The notes below the pieces were generated by a model. It was given only the letters and a program-made list of their open reading frames with translations. It made no database searches and was not told the origin of the DNA. Source: Dactylorhiza incarnata (taxonomy: Eukaryota > Streptophyta > Magnoliopsida > Asparagales > Orchidaceae). Taken from it: a DNA stretch of 64,000 nucleotides. The stretch spans positions 2,666,001-2,730,000 of the forward strand of contig JAWHQI010000121.1 of assembly GCA_033032865.1 (NCBI GenBank), given 5' to 3'. The position numbers were made by a program, and so were the translations under genes. Each line of letters starts with the position of its first letter. The first letter of the stretch is position 1. Below are positions 13,130-24,521 of this stretch, one piece after another.

Positions 13130-14054
13130 TCTCACCCAAGCACCAACCCGCAACCCCCGCTCCGCCTTCTCCACCGGCGGAGGCTGCTCCCATTTCTGAT
13201 GTGGAAGCTCCAAGAGGGATAGAAAAGGGCCCAATTCCTCCCTGGAAGTGTCCTCTACCATGACCTCCTTGTAGGGTTGCTTCTCCTATAGGGCAAGTGA
13301 ACCCATGTAGCTTGAAACAAGTCTCTCGAGTATGACAACTTCACCCACAATGGTCACAAACCAGATGATCCTTGTCTGTAGGCTTAGGTTTGAAATCACG
13401 AGCTCGATGACTCCCGAAAATATATTGTAGAGTAAAGAATGTCGACACTTCAGGTACAGGCTCCAAAGATCTAAAATGTTACTGGTCATAATCCTGACGC
13501 ACTACGTTGTACACCTCTGATAAGGTTAGAATAAGAAAACGCTAAAGTATCTGAACAACAATTTGATTAAAATCACGGTGAAGCGCTCAGAGAAACTTGA
13601 AACCAGATGACAATCCTCCCTTACTCTGATAAGATCCATACCATCTTGGGATTGGAGTGTGAGAGGATCAATTGGTCATATACTCATGATAGAGTTGAGT
13701 GAATTCCAAGTAATAGACAAAAGGATGACTATCTCCCTATCTCAAAAGAGTTATCTCCTATCAATGTTCCTTTTTGTGGGAATAAGTACTCCATGGGTTC
13801 CAAAAATTTTGTTGTAGTATCCAATAACACATAAATCCTAGCAATTATCTCTTATATGGAGTTAGTTAGTCATGTCATGACAAGCGAATTCTTAGAATCT
13901 CATTTTCCCAAGTACCATCTATTTTTGGTTACTTAATTGTATCGTTGATATAGCGAAATAACTTCCAACTTGTAAGGGCCAATATAACAAATCGAGCCCA
14001 GTATAAGTAATTAGTCTCATCCAAATGAACCACAATAAGTTTGGAGGCCATATG
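13130..14054 (-). pseudogene. Decayed Copia gag (left part of a split element)
   Basis: Read on the minus strand with many stops, this is a Copia gag. Near 14,050-13,900 it has HLDETNYLYW, the usual SNYLxW-type gag start. At about 13,372-13,310 it has a zinc knuckle, C-x2-C-x4-H-x4-C followed by FKLHG, interrupted by a TGA within the knuckle that could come from an Arg CGA codon. No protease, integrase or RT follows on the left, so the element is truncated. Its upstream leader and 5' LTR continue on the far side of the solo LTR at 14055-17028. Confidence 0.7.
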
Positions 14055-14689
14055 TGTAACATATAAAGGGATCCTAGCAAGTAATTTTTATTAACAAGCT
14101 ATATATTATTCAAGGTGCAATAATAAGCAATGATACATAGTGATACAATACCCCATGAACACATACAAAGTCATCTAAAGAAAAACAATGTTTATTATTA
14201 TCCATCAACATCAATAATACATTTTTTACATCATTTGTGTAAAAACTATTACATATGTTAAACTTGGCACTTAGGCCAAAAAATTTATAACAAAATACTT
14301 AATAACATACTTCTGCTCTGGGTCATTGAAGATTTATACCATCACAAAGCTCAAGGGCACCTTCTAAGCCCTATAAAATTTAAACTGAAGGGTGAGTAAA
14401 ACATTCCCAATATGTAATTCTTTTTATTCTTAACTTCTATAATATCTTAGGATTACATTTTCATTTTTCAGCGTGAATTTCTCTTAGTTTCACATTAGGT
14501 TTTTTTCCTTCCTTTTAAATCTTTACTTGAGGTGATCACAAGTCTTAATCATTTTCTTGAGAATTTTCCTTGGAAATTCATCTTAAAGACTTTTCTTAAA
14601 GCATTTCTCTTTAGTTGGTTCTTTGTGAAATCCCTTAGGAGTAAAATCCGAGATTAACCTTTGCGGTTAAATTAGAGTTTTTTCATCTT

Positions 14690-14895
14690 GACATGATCTT
14701 TAACTATGGTAAGGTAACCCTTACCACCTATTGGAAATAACTATGGTGAGGATTATCTCACCCCCTTAGGGAAAATTAACTATGGTGGGCAAAAAATCTC
14801 ACTGCCCGAGAGTTTAACCCCACTTGAGCAGTTAGATCATGCTATAAACTATGGTGGGGCTCCACCTAACTATGACAAGGTATAACCATGCCCTA
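14690..14895. repeat. AACTATGGT motif field in the solo LTR
   Basis: About five copies of AACTATGGTRRGG-like sequence occur in 200 bp, several followed by a partial reverse complement such as CCTTACC or CCACC, so each can form a small hairpin. Confidence 0.7.
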
Positions 14896-15079
14896 ATGAG
14901 TTTACTCCTAAGTGTAATCATTGGTGAGCTTACCTTTATTCTTTTCTTTTATCTTTCGCGCATTAACATTTTTATCACTTAAAAATCTGATTTAAATGAA
15001 CATTCACTAGCTCATTACTTGGTCTCATGCAATTAAGTTTGTTTAAACATTTTGCGTCTCTAAAACGATTAAAATACAT

Positions 15080-15560
15080 CTCAACCCAGAAGTACATTGT
15101 GGGTCGGTCTTTTAACTCATATATTTAGCTTAAATATTGAGTTTAATAAACTCTTATGACTTGAGAACTCTTCAAACAACAAAGGGTTGTTGGTTGGCCT
15201 TTGTAATTTATGTAATTGACTTAAATATCAAGTCAAATAGGCTTCCGGTGCTTAGGAAATTTCCAAACAGCAGTAGGGACTGCTGGTTGGTCTCTTTTTC
15301 TATGTATTTGGCTTGAAAATCCCTTTAATGACAATGAGGTTTGCTGATTGCTATTTTTGAACTCACATAGTTGACTTTATTTTGAACTAAATAGGCTTCT
15401 AAAACTTGAGAAGCTTCCACACAACAATAAATTAAGATTGTCGATTGATATTTTATTTTAGGCATTTAACCATCTTTGATCTTATTATGCATCCAAAATT
15501 TGGGAGATATTCAAATCAGCAATGGAGATTGCTAGTTGGCAATTTATTTCATATATTTTC
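15080..15560. repeat. Diverged tandem repeat, about 105-115 bp unit
   Basis: Four to five diverged units each hold a variant of TTGTTGGTTGGCCTTT, a TTGACTTAAATAT-like block and an AATAGGCTTC-like block. The units lie within the solo LTR and are too diverged for recent expansion. Confidence 0.65.
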
Positions 15561-17033
15561 TTATTAAAAACATCTTTAGGGGTATCTAAAGTTTTCATGA
15601 AAGCAATAATCATAAAATTAGAAGAGTTTAATACTATCTTCATTATGATAACATGGAAATCAATATATTGTATTCTGAAGGTTTTCAGAAATTTTATGTT
15701 TGTATATTTGAATGTAGGCATACAAAATGTACATGAGTATGCTATTCCAACACTTCTATCATACTTCAATTTGTCTCCTTTGAAATATTATAGTTAGATG
15801 CACATAAGACTTGCAAAGAAACCCTTCTTTTAGCATTAACATAAAAAAATTCTTCTTCAAATTAGAGAAATATTAGTGTACTAAAATGTTATGTGATTTT
15901 AACATGGTAAATAAAATTTTCCACAAACCATAATATGATCCCTTATTCATGCATTTCATATTGAATTAAAATCAGTATCAACAATAAGTATTTCAGGATA
16001 TAACAATCTATGAATTTCCTTAGAATAATTTTAACAGCACTATTTGATGTCGAGAAATTTCAATAACTATTTCGAATAAAAAATTCTAACATTTGGTGAT
16101 CTTAAATGTTCTCTACTCTTAGAAATTGGAACTCTATGAGCTTTCATATGTTTCACAAATATGGTGGAAAAGGAATCACTACAAAATTCATGTTTTACTC
16201 TTAGAAACAATTATTTCACACTATAAGCTCCCATGAATCACTATTTTAAGTTTCATACACCCCCAAGACATTTAGAAAAATTAGAGCAAGAAGAAAAACT
16301 CACCTAATTGGGAATAAGAGCCTTCCCTTTCCTTGAATACCTCCTGGAATCGATGAAGAAACTCTTGAATGCAAGAATGCAAAGAGATCTTGGATTAGGG
16401 CTAGGGCAAGGGAGACGCTCACGGTTTTGGGTGAAGAATCCTCTGAAATGAGAAATGGATGCTTTAAATCGAGGTGTGGAAGGATGGAGAGGGTCGGCCG
16501 CCGCTTATGGAGGTGCTTCCACACAATTTCAAGCGGAGATGGAGTCGACAGAGAGCTTCCACGCGGTCGCCGGGTGGGAGAAGAGGTATCGGGCTCCTTA
16601 CATGCGTGAACCGTAGGAAATAAGACTCAGTTTGGAGTGGTCGACTTTTGAGTGGTCGACTTTGGCGTGGATCGGCTGTTATGGGAGAAGGTTTAATCAA
16701 AATCTCATCTAGAGCTAATTTTGGAGAGGAATTAAATGCTAGGATTTTATTTCAACCAAGGGAATAGAGCCCACTTAAAAAAAGAAAGCATACATAATTT
16801 TATTTCTTATACAAATTCCAAAAACCTCCTATTAATATAAATTTTATTATTATATAAAATTTCTTTGTTAGACTTGTAATTATATATATATATATATATT
16901 CATTGTTTAATAAAAAATTAAAATACTTAAAAGTGTGACATAAATTAGAGAAATTTTATCATGATTTAAAATAAAAATTTCACTAATCATTGCACCATTA
17001 ACTTACTACAAAATTTTGGGATGTCACAATATG

Positions 17034-17646
17034 ATACCGGGTATATCCAGTGGGAGTGGATGAAATGTTGGACGTAATAACCTCAAAAATAGCTCACAAA
17101 GCAAAAGGTGAACTGAAAAATAAAAATCAAAGCTTACAATGATTCCAAGATTCGAAATCAAAATTAAGTCAGAAGAAAATATAGTTGGACATGAAACCGA
17201 TCACCAGAAAGAACCTCTAAAAGGTTATATACAATTTCTGGTGTCGGCACCATAAGAGAAGCTGCTAGTTGGAGGTTTTTACTGTGAAGAATGGCTCAGG
17301 AGAGGCCCCTGACTTGCGAAGGAACCACTGACTTGAAGAGAGAGGAATCTACAATTATAGCTTCAGAGCCAAAAATGATGATCAGATGCTTGGACAAACC
17401 GATCCAGGATCAGAGATCGACTGAGGCTCAAGGTTGGATGTGCCCGTCGAACGTGCAGGCTAGGGAGTCGGGATCGGTGCACATAAATGATGCAGTCAGG
17501 ATTGACGCACGGAAACGAAGGGGTCATGATTAATGAAAATGAGGGAGTCGGATCGACATGCGGCGCAGACGTGTGAGGGCGGAGGAACCACGATTGCAGG
17601 TGAGGCTCGGTTCTTACAATAGGTCAATCAGTTGGCTCTAATATCA
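17034..17646 (-). pseudogene. Leader of the split Copia element with decayed primer site
   Basis: This is the part of the old minus-strand Copia element between its 5' LTR and gag. At 17634-17646, read on the minus strand, TGATATTAGAGCC differs at two positions from the usual tRNA-Met(i) primer site TGGTATCAGAGCC, and it directly follows the LTR end. No coding sequence recognised. Confidence 0.6.
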
Positions 17647-17800
17647 TGAAAGAAAGTAAATTGATTAATTACAAATAGAAAGCTCCACCCTATTTATAAT
17701 AAGGGTAAGAGGGTACAATAGTAAATGTGAGAAATAACACCAATGAACTCCAGACAGTCTTTTCATAAGAAAATCTATTAGGTGCGCCAGGACTGCCACA
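17647..17800 (-). repeat. 5' LTR of the split Copia element (154 bp)
   Basis: On the minus strand it runs from TGTGGCAGTCC (17800) to ...TTTCA (17647), with a TATA-like ATTATAAATAGGG about 55 bases from the end, and is followed at once by the primer-site relic. This short length is within the Copia range. No matching 3' LTR was found to the left, in line with truncation. Confidence 0.6.
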
Positions 17801-18007
17801 TAGTTAAGGGAGCCCACACCCTATGCAAAAAAGTATTTCTTTAATAAAAAAATTGGCGTGGGCCCACAATTCCTATTTATATAATCTCTCTTTTCATGAC
17901 TGAACACAATGGGAGTCAATTCAAAGGCACGGATTCTGAATGTACACACATTCTGATGTGAGAAAGATCACAGGTAATAAGTTGTTGCTCCGGCAGAATT
18001 TGACTAC
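17801..18007. other. Short intergenic spacer
   Basis: No feature recognised between the Copia LTR and the MITE. Confidence 0.5.
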
Positions 18008-18030
18008 GGCTCAGTTTGGGGTGTCGTTTT

Positions 18031-18291
18031 TGATGGACATTGGCTTAGTAAAGAAACGTAAAGTTTAAGGGAAATGAAGAAGAAGAAGAGGAGGCAGAAG
18101 CATTCATAATTTCTCCATACAAAAAACGATTACAAGGGGCAGGATTTATATAGTCATCCTGGAACATTCAAGAATAAAACGGTTTACAGTTAAGAGCTTT
18201 TATTACATTGCATTTTCCATGCTAATGATGCTTTGAATTCTTAAGCTTGATTAATGCAGACCATTAAGAGTCACCGGTTCAGTCTCCAATA
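18031..18291 (-). repeat. 3' LTR of the Copia element
   Basis: 261 bp, reading TATTGGAGACTG to CCATCA on the minus strand. It differs from the 5' copy at two positions (near 18173 and 18249). The pol stop codon at 18251-18253 lies inside it. Confidence 0.93.
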
Positions 18292-20229
18292 CCCCTCCTT
18301 GAACCGGCGGCCCAAGCATTAGGTCTTCTCTGAGCTTGGCGAAACGAGTTCTTCCCAGCGGTTTGGTGAAGATATCTGCGATCTGCTCCTCAGTCCCACA
18401 AAAAAGGATCTGAAATTCTCCGTCTTCAACCTTCTCTCTAATAAAGTGATGTTTGATTTCAATATGTTTGCTCTTGTTGTGAAAGACAGGATTTTTCGAG
18501 AGGGCAATAGCTGATATATTATCACACTTCAACTGGATTGGTGGTGATTTTTCTTCAATTATTTCTTCAATCATTCTCTTTAACCAAATCCCCTCACAGA
18601 TGGCTGAACTCAGGGCCATATACTCGGCTTCAGTTGTTGATAAAGCCACCGTTTGTTGTTTCCTGGCACTCCAAGCTATAGGGCTGGATCCGAGGAAGAA
18701 AATGAAGCCTCCTGTACTTCTTCTATCATCCAGAGATCCACACCAGTCAGAATCGCTGTAGCCGGTTAGGACTGGGTTGATGTGCTGGTTGAAATGAAGA
18801 CCCAAGCACTTAGTCCCTTGGATGTATCGGAGAATTCTTTTTGCTGCATTCAGATGGACCTTGGAGGGTGAACTGACAAATCTGGATACTAGATTTACAA
18901 CATGCTCCAAGTCAGGTCTGGTGTGAGTAAGATAGATTAGTGATCCGACAAGACTTCGATAATGCTCTTCATCTACCTTCTCATCTCCTTCTTGAGTTTT
19001 CCTTAGTTTCTCACCAGTGGGCATAGGAGTCATGCAGGGATTGCATTTATCCATGTTGAATTTTTTCAGTAATTCACTTGCGTATAATTCTTGTGAGACA
19101 AAAATGTGCCCTGGTTTTTGCTGAATCTGCAAGCCAAGGAAAAATTTCAGGGGGCCTAAATCTGTCATCTCATACCTTGACTCCATTTTCCTCTTGAATG
19201 CCTTAATTGAATCTTCTGATCTTCCTGTAACAAGGAGATCATCAACATAGAGGCAAATGATGAGATCAATTAGCCCACTAATTTTCTTAATAAACAAGGA
19301 TGGCTCATGTTTGCTGACAGTGAATCCTTCTTCCATGAAGAAAGAAGTAATGTTTGAGTGCCATGCCCTTGGGGCCTGTTTAAGGCCATACAATGCTTTA
19401 TGAAGGCGGTATACATACTCTTCTTTTCCTTTCTTCTTGAACCCCTCTGGCTGCTCTACATAAATTTCTTCATTCAGGACTCCATTTAGAAAGACGGATT
19501 TCACGTCTAGATGATAGATTGGGAATTCATGGTTGGCAGCAAATGCTAAGATTACTCTGATGGTTTCCATGCGCGCCACTGGAGCAAACGTTTCATCGAA
19601 ATCTCTACCAAAGTGTTGGTTGTACCCCTTAGCAACAATTCTGGCTTTGTGTTTAATAGGTTGTCCTACTTCATTGCATTTCAATTTGTACACCCATTTC
19701 AAGCCAATAACATTTTTTTGATTTGGACGAGGTACCAAAGTCCAAGTCCTGTTCTTTTCAACCAGACCAATCTCTTCTTGCATGGCTTGTTTCCATTCTG
19801 TAGTAGCAGCAGCATCTGCAAATGAAGTTGGAGTATTGTGGAAAAAGGTAGAGTTAGTATTTTCATATATTTCTACAATGGATCTCATCCTTCTGGGTGG
19901 TGATGACTCAATGGAGGAATCTTCATTGTCTGACTGAAGATGCACATCAATATTTGTTGCAGGTTCTTCCTCCAAGTGATCCTCTGGTGGTTCTTGGAAG
20001 GAGTACAAAGGTAGCTCAACCGATCCATTAGAGGAGATGATCTTGCCTCCATTGTCTGATGCCCAATCCCAAGCTTTATCTTCATGGAATATCACATCTC
20101 TTGATACAATTAGCTGTTGTGATATAGGATCAAATAACCTATATGCTTTCCTATTTTCACTATAACCAGTGAATATGCACTTTATGCTTGTTTTATCTAG
20201 CTTGTCTCTCTTCTCCTTTAGGATGTGGG
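18251..20229 (-). CDS. Copia pol, downstream part: reverse transcriptase and RNase H
   Basis: This is the second half of the interrupted gag-pol. It starts in the integrase C-terminal linker (IKCIFTGYS, AYRLFDP). The RT follows, with [39 protein letters not shown] and the catalytic YVDD at about residue 333 of the open frame, then the LTHTRPDL block. RNase H follows with SDSDWCGS, STTEAEYMAL and DNISAIALSKNP. The stop falls inside the 3' LTR. The open frame extends a few codons into the nested LTR to 20245, but those residues are foreign. No frameshift was seen; it joins the upstream part in frame across the 5-bp duplication. Confidence 0.92.
18292..18300 (-). promoter_or_regulatory. Polypurine tract of the Copia element
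   Basis: AAGGAGGGG on the minus strand abuts the 3' LTR and would prime plus-strand DNA synthesis; it also encodes part of the pol C-terminus. Confidence 0.8.
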
Positions 20230-20651
20230 TGATACGTCTACACATGCCGTTACATACACACGTTCATTCAAGTGGAAGCCGCACATATGGAAGCCGCCGT
20301 GGATCCCGATCGTCGTAATTTATGGAGCGCGCAATTGGGAACCGCCATAATTTTCCTTTTCAAATTATGTGTTATTTAATATTAATTAAATGATATTTAA
20401 TTAATATTAAATAATAATTAAATGTATTAAATGTATTGTCTTAATTAGTGTCTTAATTTGTGTGCCCTCCCTCATCTATATAAGAGGGAGGAGTTGGAGT
20501 TGTATGGCATGCTTGTTATGTATGAAAGCTTTTAGGGTTGCTCCCTAAGTTCAACTATTTTCCCTCCTCTCTTCGTCTCCCTCGCCACCGCCGCCCCTCC
20601 CCTTGCCGGAGTTCTTCTTCTCTTCCCCGATCTCCATTCCATTCGGTAACA
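20230..20651 (+). repeat. 5' LTR of the nested non-autonomous element
   Basis: 422 bp, TG...CA. It contains an AT-rich field of TTAATTAA-type inverted repeats (20370-20435) and TATATAAG at 20477-20484, followed by a pyrimidine-rich leader. Confidence 0.92.
20477..20484 (+). promoter_or_regulatory. TATA box in the nested LTR
   Basis: TATATAAG, flanked by GAGGGAGGAG downstream. The same box occurs at 22152-22159 in the other LTR. Confidence 0.75.
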
Positions 20652-22025
20652 ATGGTCCGACCTGCCGCTCCGCCCGCCGTAGCGCCGCCGGCTTCCAGCT
20701 CTCCTTCCATGGCTACTAACACACGTCTCCTCCTCCGCGCCCGGCTCGACGGACACGACGTTGCGCTCGACAAACTCCAGTCCTCCCTCGAAGCCACCCT
20801 CGCCATGAACGCTCAAATCCACGCCCACCTCGATCGACTCGGCTTTCCTCCAGCTCCATCTCCGACGGCCGCAGCACACGCCCCTGCCGGAACAGCACGC
20901 ATGGCTGCCGCTGCACCTCCCATCCAAAGTCCGTCGGCCGCAGAAGTCATCCGCACCACCAGCGCCCTCGAGTTTCCGGCCGCCCGCCCCGCTCCACCAG
21001 AGGCTGAGGCCGCCCCACAGTCCTCATCCATCGCAGGGCAGCACGCCCTTTCTTCCCCACCCTGCGTCCAGCAGCCGACCCCCAGCGTCCAGCAGTTGGC
21101 ACCACCACCAGAGGCTGCCACAGCCATGGCCATTGTCGAGCAGCCAGCCCCACAGTCCCCGTCCACCCCAGGGCAGCCCGCCCGTTCTTCACCACCCTGC
21201 CTCAAGCAGCCTTTCCCCAGCTTCGAGCAGCCCGCACCAGTGTCTCCTCCCTGCGTCGAGCAGCCACCGTCCAGCGTGGAGCAACAGCCACCGCCGTCGC
21301 CGCACCCCCTGCGCCACGCAGCAGTCGCCGCCGCACTTCTCAAACAGCCTGTAAGCCCTCTCGCCAACGTTCCCGACCCCAGCTGCCGCTGCCGCTACCG
21401 CCCGGCGTCACTCCCGTCCGATACCTTTGTCGCGCCCCTTGAGCCTCACGCCCTTTACGTTCCTTTCTTTTTAATGGGAAACCGCACCCACCTCTCTCTC
21501 TCCATCTCATTAAATGACGCCCTCTCTCCTCTCCCCACATTTCAGTTTCCCATGCCTGCCATTTTCTCCACTACACGCCAAAATTCACTTTCTACAATTT
21601 CTGAACACTTTCTGGATCAGCGGGCCCCACCTCACATCTCCACAATTTCTGATGCCTCCCTCCTGCCGCCCCATCACACTTTACATCAGCCCTCCTTTTT
21701 CCTTTTTGAATCAAATTCTCCACCCTACACTCACACCCTCTACTATCCGCGCCCCATATTGTTCTCTTCCCCCCAAGAACATAGTCCCCCATCCATTTAC
21801 AATTTTTGGTTACACGTGTTTCTCATTTCCGACACATCTCACCGCCCCGTGACTTTTTCACGACTCGACCTTGGGGGCAAGGTCGATTTTCAAGTGCGAT
21901 GGAATGATACGTCTACACATGCCGTTACATACACACGTTCATTCAAGTGGAAGCCGCACATATGGAAGCCGCCGTGGATCCCGATCGTAGTAATTTATGG
22001 AGCGCGCAATTGGGAACCGCCATAA
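20652..22025 (+). CDS. Pro/Ala/Ser-rich gag-like protein of the nested element
   Basis: The first ATG lies on the base after the LTR end, so start codon and primer-site region overlap (TGGTCCGACC). From this ATG the product has about 457 residues and its stop lies in the 3' LTR. Residues roughly 25-60 (LDGHDVALDKLQSSLEAT and after) look like the short coiled coil found at the start of many Gypsy gag proteins. The rest is a Pro/Ala/Ser/Gln tract with repeated phrases such as SSPPCVQQP and PSSVEQQPPP, then a Phe/Ser/Pro-rich tail. No zinc knuckle, capsid or enzyme motif was seen. It may be a gag relic kept for packaging, or merely open because of base composition. The frame is also open upstream into the LTR to 20538. 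Confidence 0.55.
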   Translation: MVRPAAPPAVAPPASSSPSMATNTRLLLRARLDGHDVALDKLQSSLEATLAMNAQIHAHLDRLGFPPAPSPTAAAHAPAGTARMAAAAPPIQSPSAAEVIRTTSALEFPAARPAPPEAEAAPQSSSIAGQHALSSPPCVQQPTPSVQQLAPPPEAATAMAIVEQPAPQSPSTPGQPARSSPPCLKQPFPSFEQPAPVSPPCVEQPPSSVEQQPPPSPHPLRHAAVAAALLKQPVSPLANVPDPSCRCRYRPASLPSDTFVAPLEPHALYVPFFLMGNRTHLSLSISLNDALSPLPTFQFPMPAIFSTTRQNSLSTISEHFLDQRAPPHISTISDASLLPPHHTLHQPSFFLFESNSPPYTHTLYYPRPILFSSPQEHSPPSIYNFWLHVFLISDTSHRPVTFSRLDLGGKVDFQVRWNDTSTHAVTYTRSFKWKPHIWKPPWIPIVVIYGARNWEPP

Positions 22026-22326
22026 TTTTCCTTTTCAAATTATGTGTTATTTAATATTAATTAAATGATATTTAATTAATATTAAATAATAATTAAATGT
22101 ATTAAATGTATTGTCTTAATTAGTGTCTTAATTTGTGTGCCCTCCCTCATCTATATAAGAGGGAGGAGTTGGAGTTGTATGGCATGCTTGTTATGTATGA
22201 AAGCTTTTAGGGTTGCTCCCTAAGTTCATCTATTTTCCCTCCTCTCTTCGTCTCCCTCGCCACCGCCGGCCCTCCCCTTGCCGGAGTTCTTCTTCTCTTC
22301 CCCGATCTCCATTCCATTCGGTAACA
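21905..22326 (+). repeat. 3' LTR of the nested non-autonomous element
   Basis: 422 bp, about three differences from the 5' copy. The bases before it (GATGGAA) are only weakly purine-rich as a polypurine tract. Confidence 0.92.
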
Positions 22327-24474
22327 GTGGGCAAAGGCAATGCATCCAAAGGTCCTCAGATGTCCTACCTTTGGTTTTTTATTAAACAATTTCTCATATG
22401 GTGTGGTCTTTTTCAGAATTTTAGTAGGGCTTCTGTTTAGAAGATACACGACAGTGCTGGCAGCTTCTGCCCAGAACTGCTTTGGGAGGTTTTGATGTAA
22501 GAGGAGTGACCTAGTCATTTCTACTATGGTCCTATTCCTCCTTTCTACCACACCGTTTTGCTGTGGTGAACCAGGTACAGTAAATTCATGTTTGATCCCA
22601 TCAACCTTACAAAAATGTGTGAAAGCATGGGAAGTGTATTCTCCACCGTCATCACTTCTCAAGGTTTTTATCCTCATGTCTAACTTCTTTTCTATTTCTC
22701 TTTTGAAGTCAATAAATAAGGAGAGAGCTTCAGATTTTTGCTCTAGAAAGTAAATCCATGCATACCTTGTGTAATCATCAATGAGTAAGAAAAAGAACCT
22801 CTTGCCTCCTTGATAGAGAGTAGAGGTCGGTCCCCAAAGATCACAGTGAATGAGTTGTAATGGCTGTGAGCTTTGCTGTTGAGTGGGAGGAAAGGGTTTC
22901 CTGTGGGACTTTCCAAGAGCACAAGTATCACACTGACGTTGATGTGTCTGAATTTGGATTTGAGGAAGATCAGATGCTAGATTTTCTTCAAAAAGTTGCT
23001 TCATGGAATTGTAGTTGAGATGTCCCATTCGATAGTGCCATAGGCCTGCCAGATCAGGACAGTCACTCACAGAAGTTGAGAGGGCTGTCTGATCTGATGT
23101 TGTTAGGTTGATTGGAAAAATATGATTTTTTGTCATTTTGGTAGAGGCAATGCTTTTGTGAACTGGATCATAGATGGTGCAGGCATTTGAATTAAAAACA
23201 AAACTGCACCCTTTGGTCACCAGCTGCCCAACACTCAATAAGTTTTGAGCCAAGGAGGGAACATATTGGACGTCCTGGAGGGTCTGTTGATTCCCATCAG
23301 GATGCAGAATTGTGATGCTGCCCTTGCCTTCAATTTCTTTACACTTACCATCCCCCAGGTACACACTTGATTTAAAAGATTCATCTAAGTCCTCAAGGAT
23401 AGTTTTGTCATGAGTCATATGGCTGGAACATCCTGAATCTATGTACCACTGGGTGGATTTTTCTGGTTCTGCAGCTCCCATACATCTGGCCAGCAACATT
23501 TTCTCGTCCAGGCCCTTTGGTTCTTCAACAAACTTTGCTTCATTCTTTTCTTTGTTCTTAAACCAACAGTCTTTGTCAAAGTGAGTTGGTTTTCGACAAC
23601 GCTTGCATTTGTAGAAGCATTTTGAGGTCTCATGGTTGTTTTTCTTACAGAGATTACAAAAGACAGAGTTGTCTTGTGATGGCCCTTCAAATGTTCTCTC
23701 AGAGTTTTTGCGTTGAACATTGTGGTTACCTGAATTCCAGGATCCTCCTTTCATTTTGTTGCTGTTGATGTTTTTATTCTTGCTGTCCCGAGTCTGCTTT
23801 CCAAGATTCATTTTCATTTGGAGAGCATGATCCAGGGTTGGTGAATACCTTTTCATCCTCTCCTCATGGGATTGGATTTTGCTTACAAGCATGGCAATAG
23901 AGAGAGCTTCAACATCATTGCTCTCTTCAATGGCGGCTGCAACATGCTCATAAGACTTTGGCAGGCTTCTTAGAATCTTCAACACAATCTCAGAGTCTGG
24001 GATTGGAGCCCCTAGATTGCTGAGTTGGTTTGTTAGATTCGTTATTCTGGGCAAGTAATCAAAAATCTTCTCACCGTCTTTCATATTTAAATCGTCGAAT
24101 TCCCTTTTCAGATTTTGGCGTCGGATGGAGATCACCTTCTTGTCTCCTTGATAACATTCTTTGAGAATGTCCCAAGCAGCCTTTGCAGTCTTGGCTCCCA
24201 TTATCTGCGGGAAGATGTTGCTGGTGACGGCATTTTGGATGATGTGCAGAGCCAAGGAGTTTTTCTTTTTATCCCCCTTTGACACACTTGCTTCACCTCC
24301 TGTCGCCCCTTTCTCCTTCCCGTCGGCTGCAGGCCCATTAGTTACGATCTCCCATAATTCCTGGGAGTCGAAAAAGGTCTCCATTTTTATGGCCCAGTGC
24401 TCATACATGTCCCCATTGAAAATAGGGGCTGAGTGATGTGAGAGTTGAGCCGGAGTGGTAGATGATGAGCCCAT
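22327..24474 (-). CDS. Copia gag-pol, upstream part: gag, protease, integrase
   Basis: The true coding part has 716 codons. Gag comes first (SAPIFNGDMYEHWAIKME; LSNLGAPI). Two zinc-knuckle-like blocks follow at about residues 273-303 (CNLCKKNNHETSKC and CKRCRKPTHFDKDC). The aspartic protease has DSG at about 346 (WYIDSGCSSHMT). The GAG-pre-integrase domain has CDTCALGKSHR. The integrase has its triad at about D545 (HCDLWGP), D608 and E644, the usual 35-residue spacing. The frame then meets the nested element at the duplicated GTGGG; the 39 residues read beyond it come from the foreign LTR. The start is the first Met after the primer site. All catalytic residues are present. Confidence 0.93.
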
Positions 24475-24507
24475 AGGATACCAAATGCTATAGATGCAGG
24501 AACTTCA

Positions 24508-24521
24508 AGCTCCGATACCAC
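24508..24521 (-). promoter_or_regulatory. Primer-binding site of the Copia element
   Basis: On the minus strand GTGGTATCGGAGC directly follows the 5' LTR and pairs with the 3' end of initiator tRNA-Met. Confidence 0.88.

Larger units (their letters stand above)
14055..17028 (-). mobile_element. Solo LTR, 2,974 bp, with exact target duplication
   Basis: On the minus strand the unit begins TGTGACATCCCAAAATTT and ends in ...TGTTACA, so it has TG...CA ends. It is flanked on both sides by the 5-bp duplication ATATG (14050-14054 and 17029-17033). No primer site, gag or pol lies inside, so it is a solo LTR left by LTR-LTR recombination. The length and TGTGACATCCC start resemble Tekay-type Gypsy LTRs (inference). 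It contains two internal repeat fields. It sits in the leader of the older Copia element, whose two halves flank it. Confidence 0.85.
20230..22326 (+). mobile_element. Non-autonomous LTR retrotransposon nested in Copia integrase
   Basis: This 2,097-bp unit has two 422-bp LTRs (TGATACG...GTAACA) with about three differences and an exact target duplication GTGGG (20225-20229 and 22327-22331). The 1,253-bp interior encodes one Pro-rich frame and no protease, integrase or RT, so the element must borrow enzymes. The TATA box and the coding strand agree on plus orientation. The end of the interior (GGGGGCAAGGTCGA) resembles Gypsy 3' ends, which suggests a Gypsy-derived parasite; this is inference. 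Confidence 0.92.

Noticed and set aside
20532..21367. Several Gly/Arg-rich minus-strand frames
   Set aside because: Antisense shadows of the GC-rich Pro-rich frame of the nested LTR element.
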